64,000 nucleotides of DNA. Origin: Pseudomonadota bacterium. Its GTDB lineage: Bacteria; Pseudomonadota; Gammaproteobacteria; Steroidobacterales; Steroidobacteraceae. Of the stretch, positions 8,826 to 16,882 are shown piece after piece. Under the pieces are notes generated by a model that saw nothing but the letters and a program-made list of their open reading frames with translations, was not told the origin of the DNA and did no database searches. The DNA lies in NCBI GenBank assembly GCA_023391335.1, contig JAEWBG010000085.1, positions 18,675-82,674 on the forward strand, written 5' to 3'. Position 1 is the stretch's first letter. Each line of letters opens with the position of its first letter. The position numbers and the translations under genes are program-made.

Positions 8826-10076
8826 ATGCGCGCAAGCAATCGCATCATTGATGTTCTCTCGAGCCTCGTGGCCGTAGAGGCACGGTCGCAGCGTGTACTT
8901 CGCTTGCCGGGACACGTCGCATTTGGGGCTGCGACGCTTTCGCTGATCTTCGTCTTCGCAGTGGCCGGCGCGCCGATACCCCTGTACACGACTTACCAAA
9001 CCCAAGACGCCATTTCACATGCCGATCTGGGGCTCGTCTCTGTCGCATACTTTGTTGCGTGCACGATTTCGTTGTTGATCTTGGGACGCACTTCGAACGT
9101 GCTGGGACGCAAACCAGTCTCGCTTGCTGCGCTCGCGAGCGCCGCTTTCTCATGCGTACTACTCATGAGGATGCACAGCGTCGCTACGCTGTTTGCGGCA
9201 CGCACACTTCAAGGCCTGGCATGTGGCGTGGCATCGAGCAGCCTCGGTGCGTACGTAGTCGACACAGCACCCGACCGGCCGCGTTGGCTGCCTGCACTCA
9301 TCACGGGCAGTGCTCCAATGGTTGGAATCCCGCTGGGTGCTGTGATGTGTGGTGCGCTTGTGACCTACGCGCCATCTCCACGTGTTCTGATCTTCGTCAT
9401 CCTCGTTACGGTCCTCCTTGCATGCACCGCTGCGATAGCGCTCAGCCCTGAGACGTCGGCCGCACGCGGCAGCGTGTTGCGATCGCTCAGGCCACGTTTT
9501 CAGTTGCCTGCCGCAGCAAAGCAAATTGTCGTGGCGGCCGGCGCGGCCTTCGTGGCGACATGGTCTCTAGGCGGTTACTACCAAGCCTACGGCCCTTCGC
9601 TCGTCGCGGAGAGTTTGGGCACAAGCAACGCCCTTGTCGGCGCAACGGTGTTTTCATCCGTGATGATCTTGAATCCCTTCGGCGGCGCGGCCGCTTCAAG
9701 GTGGACTCCGAGGCGAAGCCTCTTGGTCGGCATGGTGGCTTTTATATTTGCTTTGATCGGGATCGTGATGTCGGTTCACGCTCGAGCGATCGTCCCGTTC
9801 CTTGGCGTGAGCCTCCTTGTCGGTCTCGCTCAAGGCGCCGCATCGACCGGCGCAATTCGCGGGCTCTTAGCAACTGCCGAGGAGGAAGAGCGAGCGGGCA
9901 CACTCGCCACCATTTATTTGATTTCGTACGCCGGGGCTGCGATTCCCGCTTTCATTGCATCCAAGCTGGCGCGCTCGTTTAACCTCACGCAGATCGCGGA
10001 CGGATACGCGCTTCTCGGCATCACCTCTGCGCTGATCGCATGCTTCGCAGCGCGAGGGCGTCACAATCAATCGTAG
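8826..10076 (+). CDS. MFS transporter
   Basis: 416 aa from ATG 8826; an in-frame ATG at 8730 would overlap the reductase gene by 53 bases and adds a non-hydrophobic tail. About 12 hydrophobic segments begin near residue 27. The loop 2-3 signature is present as GRTSNVLGRKPVS, and a sugar/drug-porter-like LQGLACGVASSSLGAYV follows. It is likely a drug/metabolite:proton antiporter of the inner membrane. Its place in the operon suggests export of the compound processed by the neighbouring enzymes. Confidence 0.9.
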   Translation: MRASNRIIDVLSSLVAVEARSQRVLRLPGHVAFGAATLSLIFVFAVAGAPIPLYTTYQTQDAISHADLGLVSVAYFVACTISLLILGRTSNVLGRKPVSLAALASAAFSCVLLMRMHSVATLFAARTLQGLACGVASSSLGAYVVDTAPDRPRWLPALITGSAPMVGIPLGAVMCGALVTYAPSPRVLIFVILVTVLLACTAAIALSPETSAARGSVLRSLRPRFQLPAAAKQIVVAAGAAFVATWSLGGYYQAYGPSLVAESLGTSNALVGATVFSSVMILNPFGGAAASRWTPRRSLLVGMVAFIFALIGIVMSVHARAIVPFLGVSLLVGLAQGAASTGAIRGLLATAEEEERAGTLATIYLISYAGAAIPAFIASKLARSFNLTQIADGYALLGITSALIACFAARGRHNQS

Positions 10077-10094
10077 TTTGTTGAGAGATCACCC

Positions 10095-10322
10095 ATGCCA
10101 CACGTCATCGTCAAACTTTGGCCAGGCAAGACCGAAGATCAGAAGCGTCGCTTGACTGATGAAATCGTTCAGAGCGTCACGCGCACGCTTGGCTATGGCG
10201 AGGAGTCTGTGTCAGTGGGGCTTGAAGAAGTGCCAGCGAAGGAGTGGGCAGAAAGGGTCTACCAACCGGACATCGCACAACGATCGCGACAACTCTACAA
10301 GAAACCTGGGTACACGATGTAA
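10095..10322 (+). CDS. 4-oxalocrotonate tautomerase-family protein
   Basis: 75 aa. After Met removal it begins with the catalytic Pro (PHVIVKLWPGKTEDQKRRL), the hallmark of 4-OT. The helix LTDEIVQSVTRTLGY and the beta strand ESVSVGLEEV complete the small fold. It catalyses keto-enol tautomerisation or related chemistry in the cytoplasm, acting as an oligomer. It is the last gene of the LysR-linked operon, 18 bp after the transporter. The tautomerase plus CMD-cupin combination hints at breakdown of an aromatic or diketone, which is inference. Confidence 0.88.
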   Translation: MPHVIVKLWPGKTEDQKRRLTDEIVQSVTRTLGYGEESVSVGLEEVPAKEWAERVYQPDIAQRSRQLYKKPGYTM

Positions 10323-10600
10323 ATCCGCTTTTCTCTCTTGAGCTGACCCGGAGGCATCTTTACTTGTCAATTTTGGATCTGTCACCCATCAAATCGAATG
10401 TCCGCTTTGGGTCGAAAGCAAACGCTGAGCGAGTGGAATCAAATCACTGCTGCTGCCACGTTTCGTTAACCACTTCCGTTTCGCTAACCACTTCGACCAC
10501 TCTTCAGGTTTGCTGCACACGGCGGTTTCTTGAACCGCGTAAACCGCACCACGCCGGTTGATCTGCCGGCGTGGTCTGTTAGCGATTATTGTGTGCTTGG

Positions 10601-10876
10601 TCAGTGGCGCTTGTTGTCGCCAGCATCGCCGGACAGGCCTTCATCCTCGCCTGTCTCTCCTTGTCCGTTGCTCAATCCTTGTCCACCGCGCGAGGCGCGA
10701 ATGGTGCGCTCATTTTCAGGCACCGGATCGCCGACTTCGACATTGGTGTCGCGATCATCTCTCACGTCGTCGTTCTGTTCCTGATTCTGATTACTTTGCG
10801 TCTGATGACCGCTGTCCTGTGACTGACCACGGCGGCGAGCATTGGGCGTCTGTTCTGAGGGGTTACGAGTAGGCAT
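10601..10876 (-). CDS. Small hydrophilic, disordered protein
   Basis: 91 aa from the ATG at 10876, chosen for the AGGAG 6 bases upstream. It is almost wholly polar, rich in Gln, Asn, Asp, Gly and Arg, with no predicted fold or membrane segment (QTQSNQNQEQNDDVRDDRD is representative). Such hydrophilic proteins are often stress or desiccation induced, but nothing here proves that. It lies convergent to the tautomerase gene, with 278 bp of non-coding DNA between them that shows no clear structure. Confidence 0.55.
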   Translation of the reverse strand: MPTRNPSEQTPNARRRGQSQDSGHQTQSNQNQEQNDDVRDDRDTNVEVGDPVPENERTIRASRGGQGLSNGQGETGEDEGLSGDAGDNKRH

Positions 10877-11021
10877 GAGTGACTCCTGCGTATTTCCTAA
10901 GCGGGAATAGGTAACGCACGGCCAGCGCAGAAGTGCCGAACAATCGTGAGGCCGAATTTCGCCTATATGGTGGCCGGTCGTCGGCAAACGCGTGCCACAT
11001 TGCATCAGAATCGATCACAGG

Positions 11022-11041
11022 CTCTGCATTGCAGAGTACTT
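11022..11041. promoter_or_regulatory. Palindromic site upstream of the membrane protein/wHTH pair
   Basis: CTCTGC-ATT-GCAGAG is a perfect 6-bp inverted repeat, followed directly by TACTT. The block TGCAGAGTACTT recurs 1,048 bp downstream, just before the cis-prenyl transferase gene. It is the likely operator for the winged-helix protein encoded in between. The site ends 53 bp before ATG 11095. Confidence 0.6.
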
Positions 11042-11094
11042 GACGCAGTCGCGCTGCCAAGAGTACGTTGCGCACCAGATCGCAAGGACCCGCC

Positions 11095-11676
11095 ATGAGT
11101 ACCGTGCAATTCGACTCACACGCGTTATCGACGCTACGTTACATACGCAATTCAATGGAGGCAGCCGCATCCGTGGCGGTTCCCGGGTCTGCCGGAATCA
11201 TGATGGGGACAGTTGGCATTGCGGCGAGCGCATGTACGTTCGCCACGAGCCTCGCCGAACACTGGTTTGCGATTTGGCTCATTGCCGCGGCGGTCGCTGC
11301 GGTCGGCGGAGCTGTGCTGTTGTTGCGGCCGGTGTCTCTCCGCGGAGTTAGCTTGCGAGGCGCGCCATTGCAGAAGTTCGCGGTGTGCCTCTGTCCTGGG
11401 CTGGTGGCCGGTGCCGTGCTGACGTGCGTGCTGGTGCTGGCACATCAGTTCGATCTCATCGCCGGCACGTGGCTCTTGCTGTACGGATGCGCATTGGCGA
11501 GTGCAAGTGTGCCGACAACTCGGATGCTGTTGCTCATGGGGGCGCTCTTTGGAGTTTCGGGATCGATTGCGTTCTTCCTTCCGCATCCATTGCAGATGCT
11601 GGCGTTGGGAGCGGGGTTCGGTGGCATCCACCTTGGTTTTGGAATTTGGATGGTGAGCGATGGCCGCAAAAAGTAA
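11095..11676 (+). CDS. Multi-pass membrane protein next to wHTH regulator
   Basis: 193 aa from ATG 11095, with AAGGA upstream. About six hydrophobic helices begin near residue 30; the loops are short, with a basic RGVSLRGAPLQK between helices 3 and 4. No enzyme motif is visible. It ends 17 bases inside the start of the winged-helix regulator gene, so the two are translated as a pair. Membrane protein plus small winged-helix regulator pairs are common in proteobacteria and may form a sensor unit. The specific function is unknown. Confidence 0.75.
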   Translation: MSTVQFDSHALSTLRYIRNSMEAAASVAVPGSAGIMMGTVGIAASACTFATSLAEHWFAIWLIAAAVAAVGGAVLLLRPVSLRGVSLRGAPLQKFAVCLCPGLVAGAVLTCVLVLAHQFDLIAGTWLLLYGCALASASVPTTRMLLLMGALFGVSGSIAFFLPHPLQMLALGAGFGGIHLGFGIWMVSDGRKK

Positions 11677-12052
11677 AGCACGATCATCAGCAGCAACGTC
11701 TGCCAGCCGCAAGCAGGAGAAGTTGCGCATCGTGTCGTCTGCAGCGCGCGACCAAGACGAGACGAATTTCGATCGGCTCATTTATGAACGCGTGCGGCTG
11801 GGAATCATGAGTGCCCTTGCAGTACGCGAGGAGCTGACGTTCAGCGAGTTGAAAGCCCTGTTCGATGTGAGCGACGGCAATCTGAGCGCTCACGCCCGCA
11901 AGCTGGAAGACGCCAAGTACGTGAGTTGCACCAAAACGTTTGAAGACCGACGCCCTAAGACCGTCTATCGGATTACGCCGGCAGGTAAAGCGGCGCTGCA
12001 TCGATATTTGGATCATGTCGAGGCCGTCATCAAAGCGACGCGGGGCGCCTAA
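11660..12052 (+). CDS. Winged-helix transcriptional regulator (HTH_34-like)
   Basis: 130 aa. A basic, Ser/Ala-rich leader (residues 1-35) precedes a winged helix: YERVRLGIMSALAVREELTF, then DVSDGNLSAHARKLEDAKYV as recognition helix, and a wing with DRRPKTVYRITPAG. This matches the small MarR/ArsR-like family usually called winged-helix DNA-binding proteins. It overlaps the upstream membrane protein gene by 17 bases. The two palindromic sites bracketing the pair are its probable targets, one controlling itself and one the downstream prenyl/radical SAM genes. Confidence 0.85.
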   Translation: MAAKSKARSSAATSASRKQEKLRIVSSAARDQDETNFDRLIYERVRLGIMSALAVREELTFSELKALFDVSDGNLSAHARKLEDAKYVSCTKTFEDRRPKTVYRITPAGKAALHRYLDHVEAVIKATRGA

Positions 12053-12068
12053 AAAAATTTGCTGTACG

Positions 12069-12089
12069 ACTTTGTAATGCAGAGTACTT
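12069..12089. promoter_or_regulatory. Second copy of the palindromic site, before the prenyl transferase
   Basis: ACTTTGT-AAT-GCAGAGT followed by ACTT. Twelve bases, TGCAGAGTACTT (12078-12089), are identical to the upstream site. It ends only 4 bases before the ATG of the cis-prenyl transferase, leaving no room for a normal ribosome-binding site. This implies either a leaderless transcript or a site that overlaps the translation start. Confidence 0.58.
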
Positions 12090-12093
12090 CGAT

Positions 12094-12798
12094 ATGCACA
12101 TAGGAATCATCATGGACGGCAACGGCCGCTGGGCAACGCGCCGCGGGTTGCCTCGATCTGCTGGCCACCGAGCAGGGGCTAAGGCTGTGGATCGCGTTGT
12201 CGAAGCGGCAGTGCGTAGCGATGTGGCGGTGTTAACGATCTACGCTTTCGCAGCAGCGAATTGGGCGAGACCTCGAGCAGAAGTAAATGGATTGTTTGCA
12301 CTGTTCCGGCGCTACTTACAAGCCCAGACGGCGCGGTGTTTAGAGCAATCGGTCCGGATCAACGTCATTGGTCGGCGCGACCGGCTGGACGGCGAATTGA
12401 TCGAAGCCATCGAACACAGCGAGTGGGCCACTTCCCGTTGCGCCGGCATGCTCTTGCGCATTGCGGTCGACTACTCCGCTCAAAGTTCGATCCTCGGTAC
12501 GTGTCATCGCCTGCGCAGTACCGACACCCCGGATAGAGCCGCATTTGTCAGCGCGATGGCGGTTGCCAATCACGCATCGGTCGTCGTGCCGGACGTGGAC
12601 TTACTGATTCGCACCGGCGGCGAGCAGCGCCTCAGCGATTTCCTGCTCTGGGAGCTGGCGTACGCGGAGCTCTATTTCACGGATTGCATGTGGCCGGACT
12701 TCGATCGATCCAGCTTCGATGCCGCCCTCCAAGAGTTCGCGACGCGGCAACGGCGATTTGGACAAGTGCCGGAGCAGATCGAGGTGCGTCATGCGTGA
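12094..12798 (+). CDS. Cis-prenyl transferase (UppS paralogue)
   Basis: 234 aa. The start is fixed by the family N-terminus IGIIMDGNGRWA, with the catalytic Asp8. Other marks are NWARP (NWxRP-type), and the C-terminal DLLIRTGGEQRLSDFLLWEL with the pyrophosphate-binding Arg and family-typical Glu/Leu residues. UppS enzymes extend farnesyl diphosphate with isopentenyl diphosphate to Z-polyprenyl diphosphates at the inner membrane. It is shorter than housekeeping UppS (about 250 aa) and sits outside the usual frr-uppS-cdsA-dxr block, so it is probably a dedicated second copy. Product length is unknown. No Shine-Dalgarno is visible. Confidence 0.9.
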   Translation: MHIGIIMDGNGRWATRRGLPRSAGHRAGAKAVDRVVEAAVRSDVAVLTIYAFAAANWARPRAEVNGLFALFRRYLQAQTARCLEQSVRINVIGRRDRLDGELIEAIEHSEWATSRCAGMLLRIAVDYSAQSSILGTCHRLRSTDTPDRAAFVSAMAVANHASVVVPDVDLLIRTGGEQRLSDFLLWELAYAELYFTDCMWPDFDRSSFDAALQEFATRQRRFGQVPEQIEVRHA

Positions 12799-14326
12799 CG
12801 TAGGAATGAAGCTCAGACGCCGATTGATTCTGCCGGGAGAGATGGCAGTTGCTCCGGATCTGCCTGCGTACTCGGGTCGTGAGCCGATTGAGCCGTTCAC
12901 TGCGTTGCTCATCAATCCGTTCTATGCCAAGGATCCGCGCGCAAGCTTCGGCAAGCACGTGCTCACTCCGACGCTCGCGCTCACGAGCATTGCAGGTGCC
13001 ACACCAGCGCATTGGTCTGTGCGCTACTGGGATGAGAACTTGCTGCAAGGTGCGCCACCCATCGAGCCTGTGCCGCAAGTTGTCGGCATCACCGTGCATC
13101 TGACCTTTGCCAAGCGTGCCTACGAACTCGCGAGTTGGTATCGCGCACAGGGGGCCATCGTCGTCTTGGGAGGACTGCATGTGTTGTCGTGTCCCGACGA
13201 AGCGCTGGAACATGCGGACGCAATCGCCATTGGCGATGGCGTGCAGCTGTGGCCGCAAATATTGAACGACATCGAAACGCAGCGGCTGCAACGACGATAT
13301 ACCGCGGACTACAAGCGCGCCTACTCGCAAGATCCGCCCGCACGCCGCGACATTTTGCCGCGAGATTCATTCCTCACGACCACGAGCGTCATCGCAACCC
13401 GCGGTTGTCACAACCGCTGCGGGTTCTGCTATCTGGCGACCGATGGACTGCACATGCCTTATCGCATGCGCGAGGTCGAGCAAGTCGTCGAAGAGATTAG
13501 ATCCGACCGGCAGCCCTACACGGTATTCATCGACAACAATCTCGGATCGCGTCCCGCGTACTTGCGAGCGCTGTGCGCTGCGTTGCGACCGCTCAACATC
13601 ATCTGGAGTGCCGCGGTCACCATCGATGTCACGGACGATCCTTCGCTGGTGCGCGAGATGGCGCTGGCAGGTTGTACCGGCGTGTTCGTCGGGTTCGAGT
13701 CCTTGACCGAAACGAATCTCACCGATGCGCGCAAGAAGACACCCGCTCCAATCGACTATGCGCGTCGCGTGGCGCTGCTGCATCGTTACGGTATTCAAGT
13801 GAACGGCAGCTTCGTGCTCGGCTTCGATCACGATCGGGCGGATGTCTTCGCGCGGACGGTGGAGTGGATCGAAGAGAACCGTCTCGAGTGCGCCACCTTT
13901 CATATCCTGACGCCGTACCCTGGCACGCCACTGTTTAGACAGTTCGAGCGCGAAGGCCGCATCTTGCATCGAGATTGGGATCAGTACGATACGGCACACG
14001 TTGTGTTTCAGCCGAAGCACATGAGTCCGGCGCAACTCGAGCACGGTTATGCGTGGTGCTACGACAGGCTCTTCTCGCACGCATCGATCTGGAAGCGTCG
14101 ACCCAACGACGCCAGAGCAGTGCTCGCCTACTTGGCGATGAGCTACTTGTATAAGCGCTCGAATCGGTTCTGGCACTGGCTCATCAAACATCGGCTCACC
14201 GCGCGAGTCTGGCGGCCGCTGATCGAGCATTCGCGGCAGCGGCATCTCAAGTTTCGCGCGCGTTTGGAAGCGCGCGATGCGCGGTCTTCGCAGCGTGCGT
14301 CGCAGTGTGTGTCTGCTGGAGTGTAA
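12791..14326 (+). CDS. B12-binding-type radical SAM enzyme
   Basis: 511 aa from ATG 12791, overlapping the prenyl transferase gene by 8 bases, with GAGGTG upstream. Residues about 35-160 form a cobalamin-binding-like Rossmann domain (VVGITVHLTFAKRAYELA, VVLGGLHVLSCPDEALEHAD). The radical SAM core follows, with CHNRCGFC giving the 4Fe-4S cysteines 206, 210 and 213. The C-terminal part resembles DUF4070-type tails found in HpnP/HpnJ-like enzymes. Class B radical SAM enzymes often methylate unactivated carbons. Coupling to a prenyl transferase suggests a lipid substrate, which is inference. Confidence 0.88.
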   Translation: MRDVGMKLRRRLILPGEMAVAPDLPAYSGREPIEPFTALLINPFYAKDPRASFGKHVLTPTLALTSIAGATPAHWSVRYWDENLLQGAPPIEPVPQVVGITVHLTFAKRAYELASWYRAQGAIVVLGGLHVLSCPDEALEHADAIAIGDGVQLWPQILNDIETQRLQRRYTADYKRAYSQDPPARRDILPRDSFLTTTSVIATRGCHNRCGFCYLATDGLHMPYRMREVEQVVEEIRSDRQPYTVFIDNNLGSRPAYLRALCAALRPLNIIWSAAVTIDVTDDPSLVREMALAGCTGVFVGFESLTETNLTDARKKTPAPIDYARRVALLHRYGIQVNGSFVLGFDHDRADVFARTVEWIEENRLECATFHILTPYPGTPLFRQFEREGRILHRDWDQYDTAHVVFQPKHMSPAQLEHGYAWCYDRLFSHASIWKRRPNDARAVLAYLAMSYLYKRSNRFWHWLIKHRLTARVWRPLIEHSRQRHLKFRARLEARDARSSQRASQCVSAGV

Positions 14327-14328
14327 CT

Positions 14329-14886
14329 ATGTCGAATGCGAGCTATTCCTCGAAGAGGCTATTCGATTTGGCGGTGGCTGGTGCCGCGTGCGTCGCGATC
14401 GCGCCAGTGTTGGTGGGGATTTCTGCCGCGATTTGGTTGGAGGACAAAGGTCCGCCGCTTTTCAAGCAGCCGCGAGTTGGGAAGGAGCGGCGCGAGTTTA
14501 CGGTCCTGAAGTTTCGCAGCATGCGCGAACAGCGTGTGACGGGTGTGGGACAGTGGCTGCGCCACTCGGGTCTCGACGAGCTACCTCAATTCATCAACGT
14601 GTGTCGCGGGGAAATGAGCGTTGTCGGACCCCGTCCGCTTACTCAAGCGGACATTGATCGGCTAGGGTGGGCCGGCACCACGCACGACTGGCGTTTCAGG
14701 GTGAAGCCCGGGATCACGGGTTTGTCGCAGCTACTGGCGGGCCGCGGCGCGCGCGCAAGCGAGCGACTGGATCGCTTCTATCTGAAGAAGCAAAGCCCAC
14801 TGCTGGATGCACAGCTCGTCGCGTTATCGATCGCAGTGAATGTGTTGGGGAAGCACAAGGTGCGGCGATGGCTGCGCTCCTCGTGA
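14329..14886 (+). CDS. Bacterial sugar transferase (polyprenyl-phosphate hexose-1-P type)
   Basis: 185 aa from ATG 14329, 2 bases after the radical SAM stop. It has one N-terminal membrane segment (residues about 6-28) and the catalytic core of the PF02397 family: PPLFKQPRVGKERREFTVLK, LPQFINVCRGEMSVVGPRP, KPGITGLSQL. Relatives (WcaJ and PglC-like enzymes) transfer a sugar-1-phosphate from a nucleotide sugar to undecaprenyl phosphate. The length fits the short monotopic form. With the preceding cis-prenyl transferase it forms a plausible two-step lipid-carrier route. No other glycan genes are nearby. Confidence 0.9.
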   Translation: MSNASYSSKRLFDLAVAGAACVAIAPVLVGISAAIWLEDKGPPLFKQPRVGKERREFTVLKFRSMREQRVTGVGQWLRHSGLDELPQFINVCRGEMSVVGPRPLTQADIDRLGWAGTTHDWRFRVKPGITGLSQLLAGRGARASERLDRFYLKKQSPLLDAQLVALSIAVNVLGKHKVRRWLRSS

Positions 14887-14946
14887 TCGTTCACTGCGAT
14901 CGGCGTGGTGCCGAAGATTCGCTTCGCTGCTGAAGAGAGAATTTGC

Positions 14947-15048
14947 CACAGAGAACGCAAAAAAGAGTTGGAGTACGTACGACGATTGATCCGAGGCCCG
15001 TCGTTCCTTTTTGCGTTCTTTGCGGTTACTCCACTCTTGTGTCTCTAA
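14947..15048. repeat. Mosaic inverted-repeat element at a convergent gene junction
   Basis: AGAACGCAAAAA (14952-14963) is matched by TTTTTGCGTTCT (15008-15019), and GGAGTA near 14970 by TACTCC near 15027. Words like CACAGAGAACGC on the left and CTCTTGTGTCTCT on the right recur in other convergent junctions of this window. It separates the sugar transferase gene from the opposing YkgJ gene and may end transcription from both sides. Confidence 0.55.
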
Positions 15049-15311
15049 GCTCGTCGGTCCGGTGCGGTTTGTGCTTCCAGCCAGTCAAGTCTCAGTAGCG
15101 CCTCTTCACGCGTGCCGCCGCACATGTCTTGGTGAGGCCGCAATGAGCTGCAAACCGCGGGCCGTTCCGGCTGGCCGAACAATCGACAGCGCATCTGTTC
15201 ATCGAGCTGCACGCAGGGAACGCCCGCAGGCTTGCCGTTTGGCATACCTGGGATCGCGCTCGTGATCGAAGGAGCGATACAACAGGCGCCGCAGTGTTCG
15301 CGACAATTCAT
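15045..15311 (-). CDS. YkgJ-family Cys-cluster protein
   Basis: 88 aa. Cys-rich: CREHCGACC at the N-terminus, then C33, C42 (QMRCRLF), C54 (AVCSSLRP) and C64 (DMCGG). This is the PF03692 zinc- or iron-chelating cysteine cluster. The whole protein is the domain. Function in the family is not established; a metal-cluster role is likely. It is a single gene, convergent to the sugar transferase. The start codon lacks a strong ribosome-binding site, but the family match begins at residue 1. Confidence 0.82.
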   Translation of the reverse strand: MNCREHCGACCIAPSITSAIPGMPNGKPAGVPCVQLDEQMRCRLFGQPERPAVCSSLRPHQDMCGGTREEALLRLDWLEAQTAPDRRA

Positions 15312-15421
15312 CAGGTGATCGTTGCAGAGGCGACGCTAGAAGGAGCGGGGAGTCTACGCGATCGTCGTGCGCTGAAGAATCTACGTGGGAACTTTGCGGA
15401 CCGGCGATCGATTTTGAGATC

Positions 15422-16837
15422 GTGCTGCTTACACGACCACCGACAAGCGACCTCAAGCGAGTGAGTTGGCGACGCACCTTAGGATCCTGGATGCTCGGCC
15501 TGACGCTCGTCCTGTCCGGATCGTGCAGCACTAATCCTCGAATCGAGCCCCCGGAGAAGATGCCGCCGATCGTTGTTCGAGAGCATCCGCTTTCCGAACA
15601 GGCCGCCGACCCGCTCCTAGATAAAGCACTCCAAGGGTATGCCGATCGACCTCAAGTCCTGGATCTCGTCGATGCGGTTCGCCGCTATTCGTCCGCACCG
15701 CTGACGAGCGGGAACAAAGTCAGTGTGCTGGTCGATGGACCGCAGACGTTCGCGACGATCGATTCTGAACTCCGGAAGGCCAGGCATCAGATCCATGTCG
15801 AGACGTTCATCTTCGGGGCGCAGGGAATCGGTAAGCAGTTCGCCGATCTATTGGTCGAGAAGCGCAAGGAGGGCGTTGAGGTTCGAGTGCTTTACGACAG
15901 CATCGGCAGCAAGGACACGCCGGCGAGTTTCTTCGATGATCTGCGGCAGAAAGGAATTGAGGTCCGCGAATATCATCCCGTCAATCCGCTGAAGAATCCT
16001 GAGGTGTGGGAGATTCAGAACCGCGACCACCGCAAGATCGTGATCGTCGATGGCGAAGTGGGGTTCACCGGCGGCATCAATATCGATGACACGTATTCCA
16101 GTGCATCGAGCAGCAGGCCCGGCCCGAAGCGCGGCATCGAAGACGGCTGGCGCGATACGCACATTCGCATCGAAGGTCCAGCGGTCAGGCAGCTACAAAA
16201 ATTGTTCCTCGATCAGTGGGCGAAGGTCGGAGAGCCCGCTCAGATCACGAATCCGCAAGCGTACTTCCCGGAGCCGAAACGACCCGGCAGCGCGCTCGTA
16301 ACCATCGTCCACAACGACAGCGACTCAGACGATCGTTCGCTGTATGCGACCTTTCTCGCTGCGTTCACCCATGCGAGTTCGCGGCTCTGGATCACGCATG
16401 CTTACTTCGTGCCCAATGAGCAAGTTCTCAAAGCATTGGAGGAGGCCGCGGAGCGCGGCGTGGATGTGCGGTTGATCTTGCCTGCCTTCAGCGATTCCAG
16501 TTTGGTGCTGAAGGGAACGCAAGCGACTTATACCGAGCTGCTCAAATCAGGCGTCCACATCTATGAGCTGAAGGACGCGCTCCTACACGCGAAAACGGTC
16601 GTCGTAGACGGAACGGTGTCCATCGTCGGCTCGGCGAATCTTGATATGCGCAGCTTCGTTCACAACGACGAAGACAACGCAATCATCGTGAGTCGCGACT
16701 TCGCCGAGCGCATGGAGGCGGTGTTCCAGCGTGACCAACAGAATTCGCGGGCTGTGGATCTGAGTCGATGGGAGCGCAGATCCATCTGGCAACGCATCAA
16801 GGAATTCGGCGTGAAGCTGTTCGGATACTGGATCTGA
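15422..16837 (+). CDS. PLD-family cardiolipin synthase-like lipoprotein
   Basis: 471 aa, GTG start with a weak upstream signal; a later in-frame GTG at 15461 is an alternative. The N-terminus has a signal helix ending in LSGSC (Cys35), a loose lipobox. Two HKD motifs are intact: HRKIVIVD (His203, Lys205, Asp210) and HAKTVVVD (His389, Lys391, Asp396). Family members make cardiolipin from two phosphatidylglycerols or exchange headgroups. The lipoprotein-like N-terminus instead of two TM helices is closer to ClsC-like or periplasmic PLD proteins than to ClsA. Confidence 0.85.
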   Translation: MLLTRPPTSDLKRVSWRRTLGSWMLGLTLVLSGSCSTNPRIEPPEKMPPIVVREHPLSEQAADPLLDKALQGYADRPQVLDLVDAVRRYSSAPLTSGNKVSVLVDGPQTFATIDSELRKARHQIHVETFIFGAQGIGKQFADLLVEKRKEGVEVRVLYDSIGSKDTPASFFDDLRQKGIEVREYHPVNPLKNPEVWEIQNRDHRKIVIVDGEVGFTGGINIDDTYSSASSSRPGPKRGIEDGWRDTHIRIEGPAVRQLQKLFLDQWAKVGEPAQITNPQAYFPEPKRPGSALVTIVHNDSDSDDRSLYATFLAAFTHASSRLWITHAYFVPNEQVLKALEEAAERGVDVRLILPAFSDSSLVLKGTQATYTELLKSGVHIYELKDALLHAKTVVVDGTVSIVGSANLDMRSFVHNDEDNAIIVSRDFAERMEAVFQRDQQNSRAVDLSRWERRSIWQRIKEFGVKLFGYWI

Positions 16838-16844
16838 CGCGAAG

Positions 16845-16872
16845 ATCGAGCGCGGCATGGGCCGCGCTCGAT
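16845..16872. terminator. Bidirectional hairpin between convergent genes
   Basis: Perfect 12-bp arms ATCGAGCGCGGC / GCCGCGCTCGAT with a 4-base loop. It lies 7 bp after the PLD gene stop and 10 bp before the DUF378 gene stop. No T-tract flanks it on either side, so it may protect 3' ends or pause polymerase for Rho rather than act as a classical intrinsic terminator. Confidence 0.7.
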
Positions 16873-16882
16873 GGCGAACTGC

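Noticed and set aside
10323..10600. Small forward frames after the tautomerase gene
   Set aside because: They continue past the tautomerase stop in other frames without start signals. The segment looks non-coding.
13367..14245. A 292-codon reverse-strand frame
   Set aside because: It lies antisense within the radical SAM gene, whose motifs are intact. No family match or start signal.
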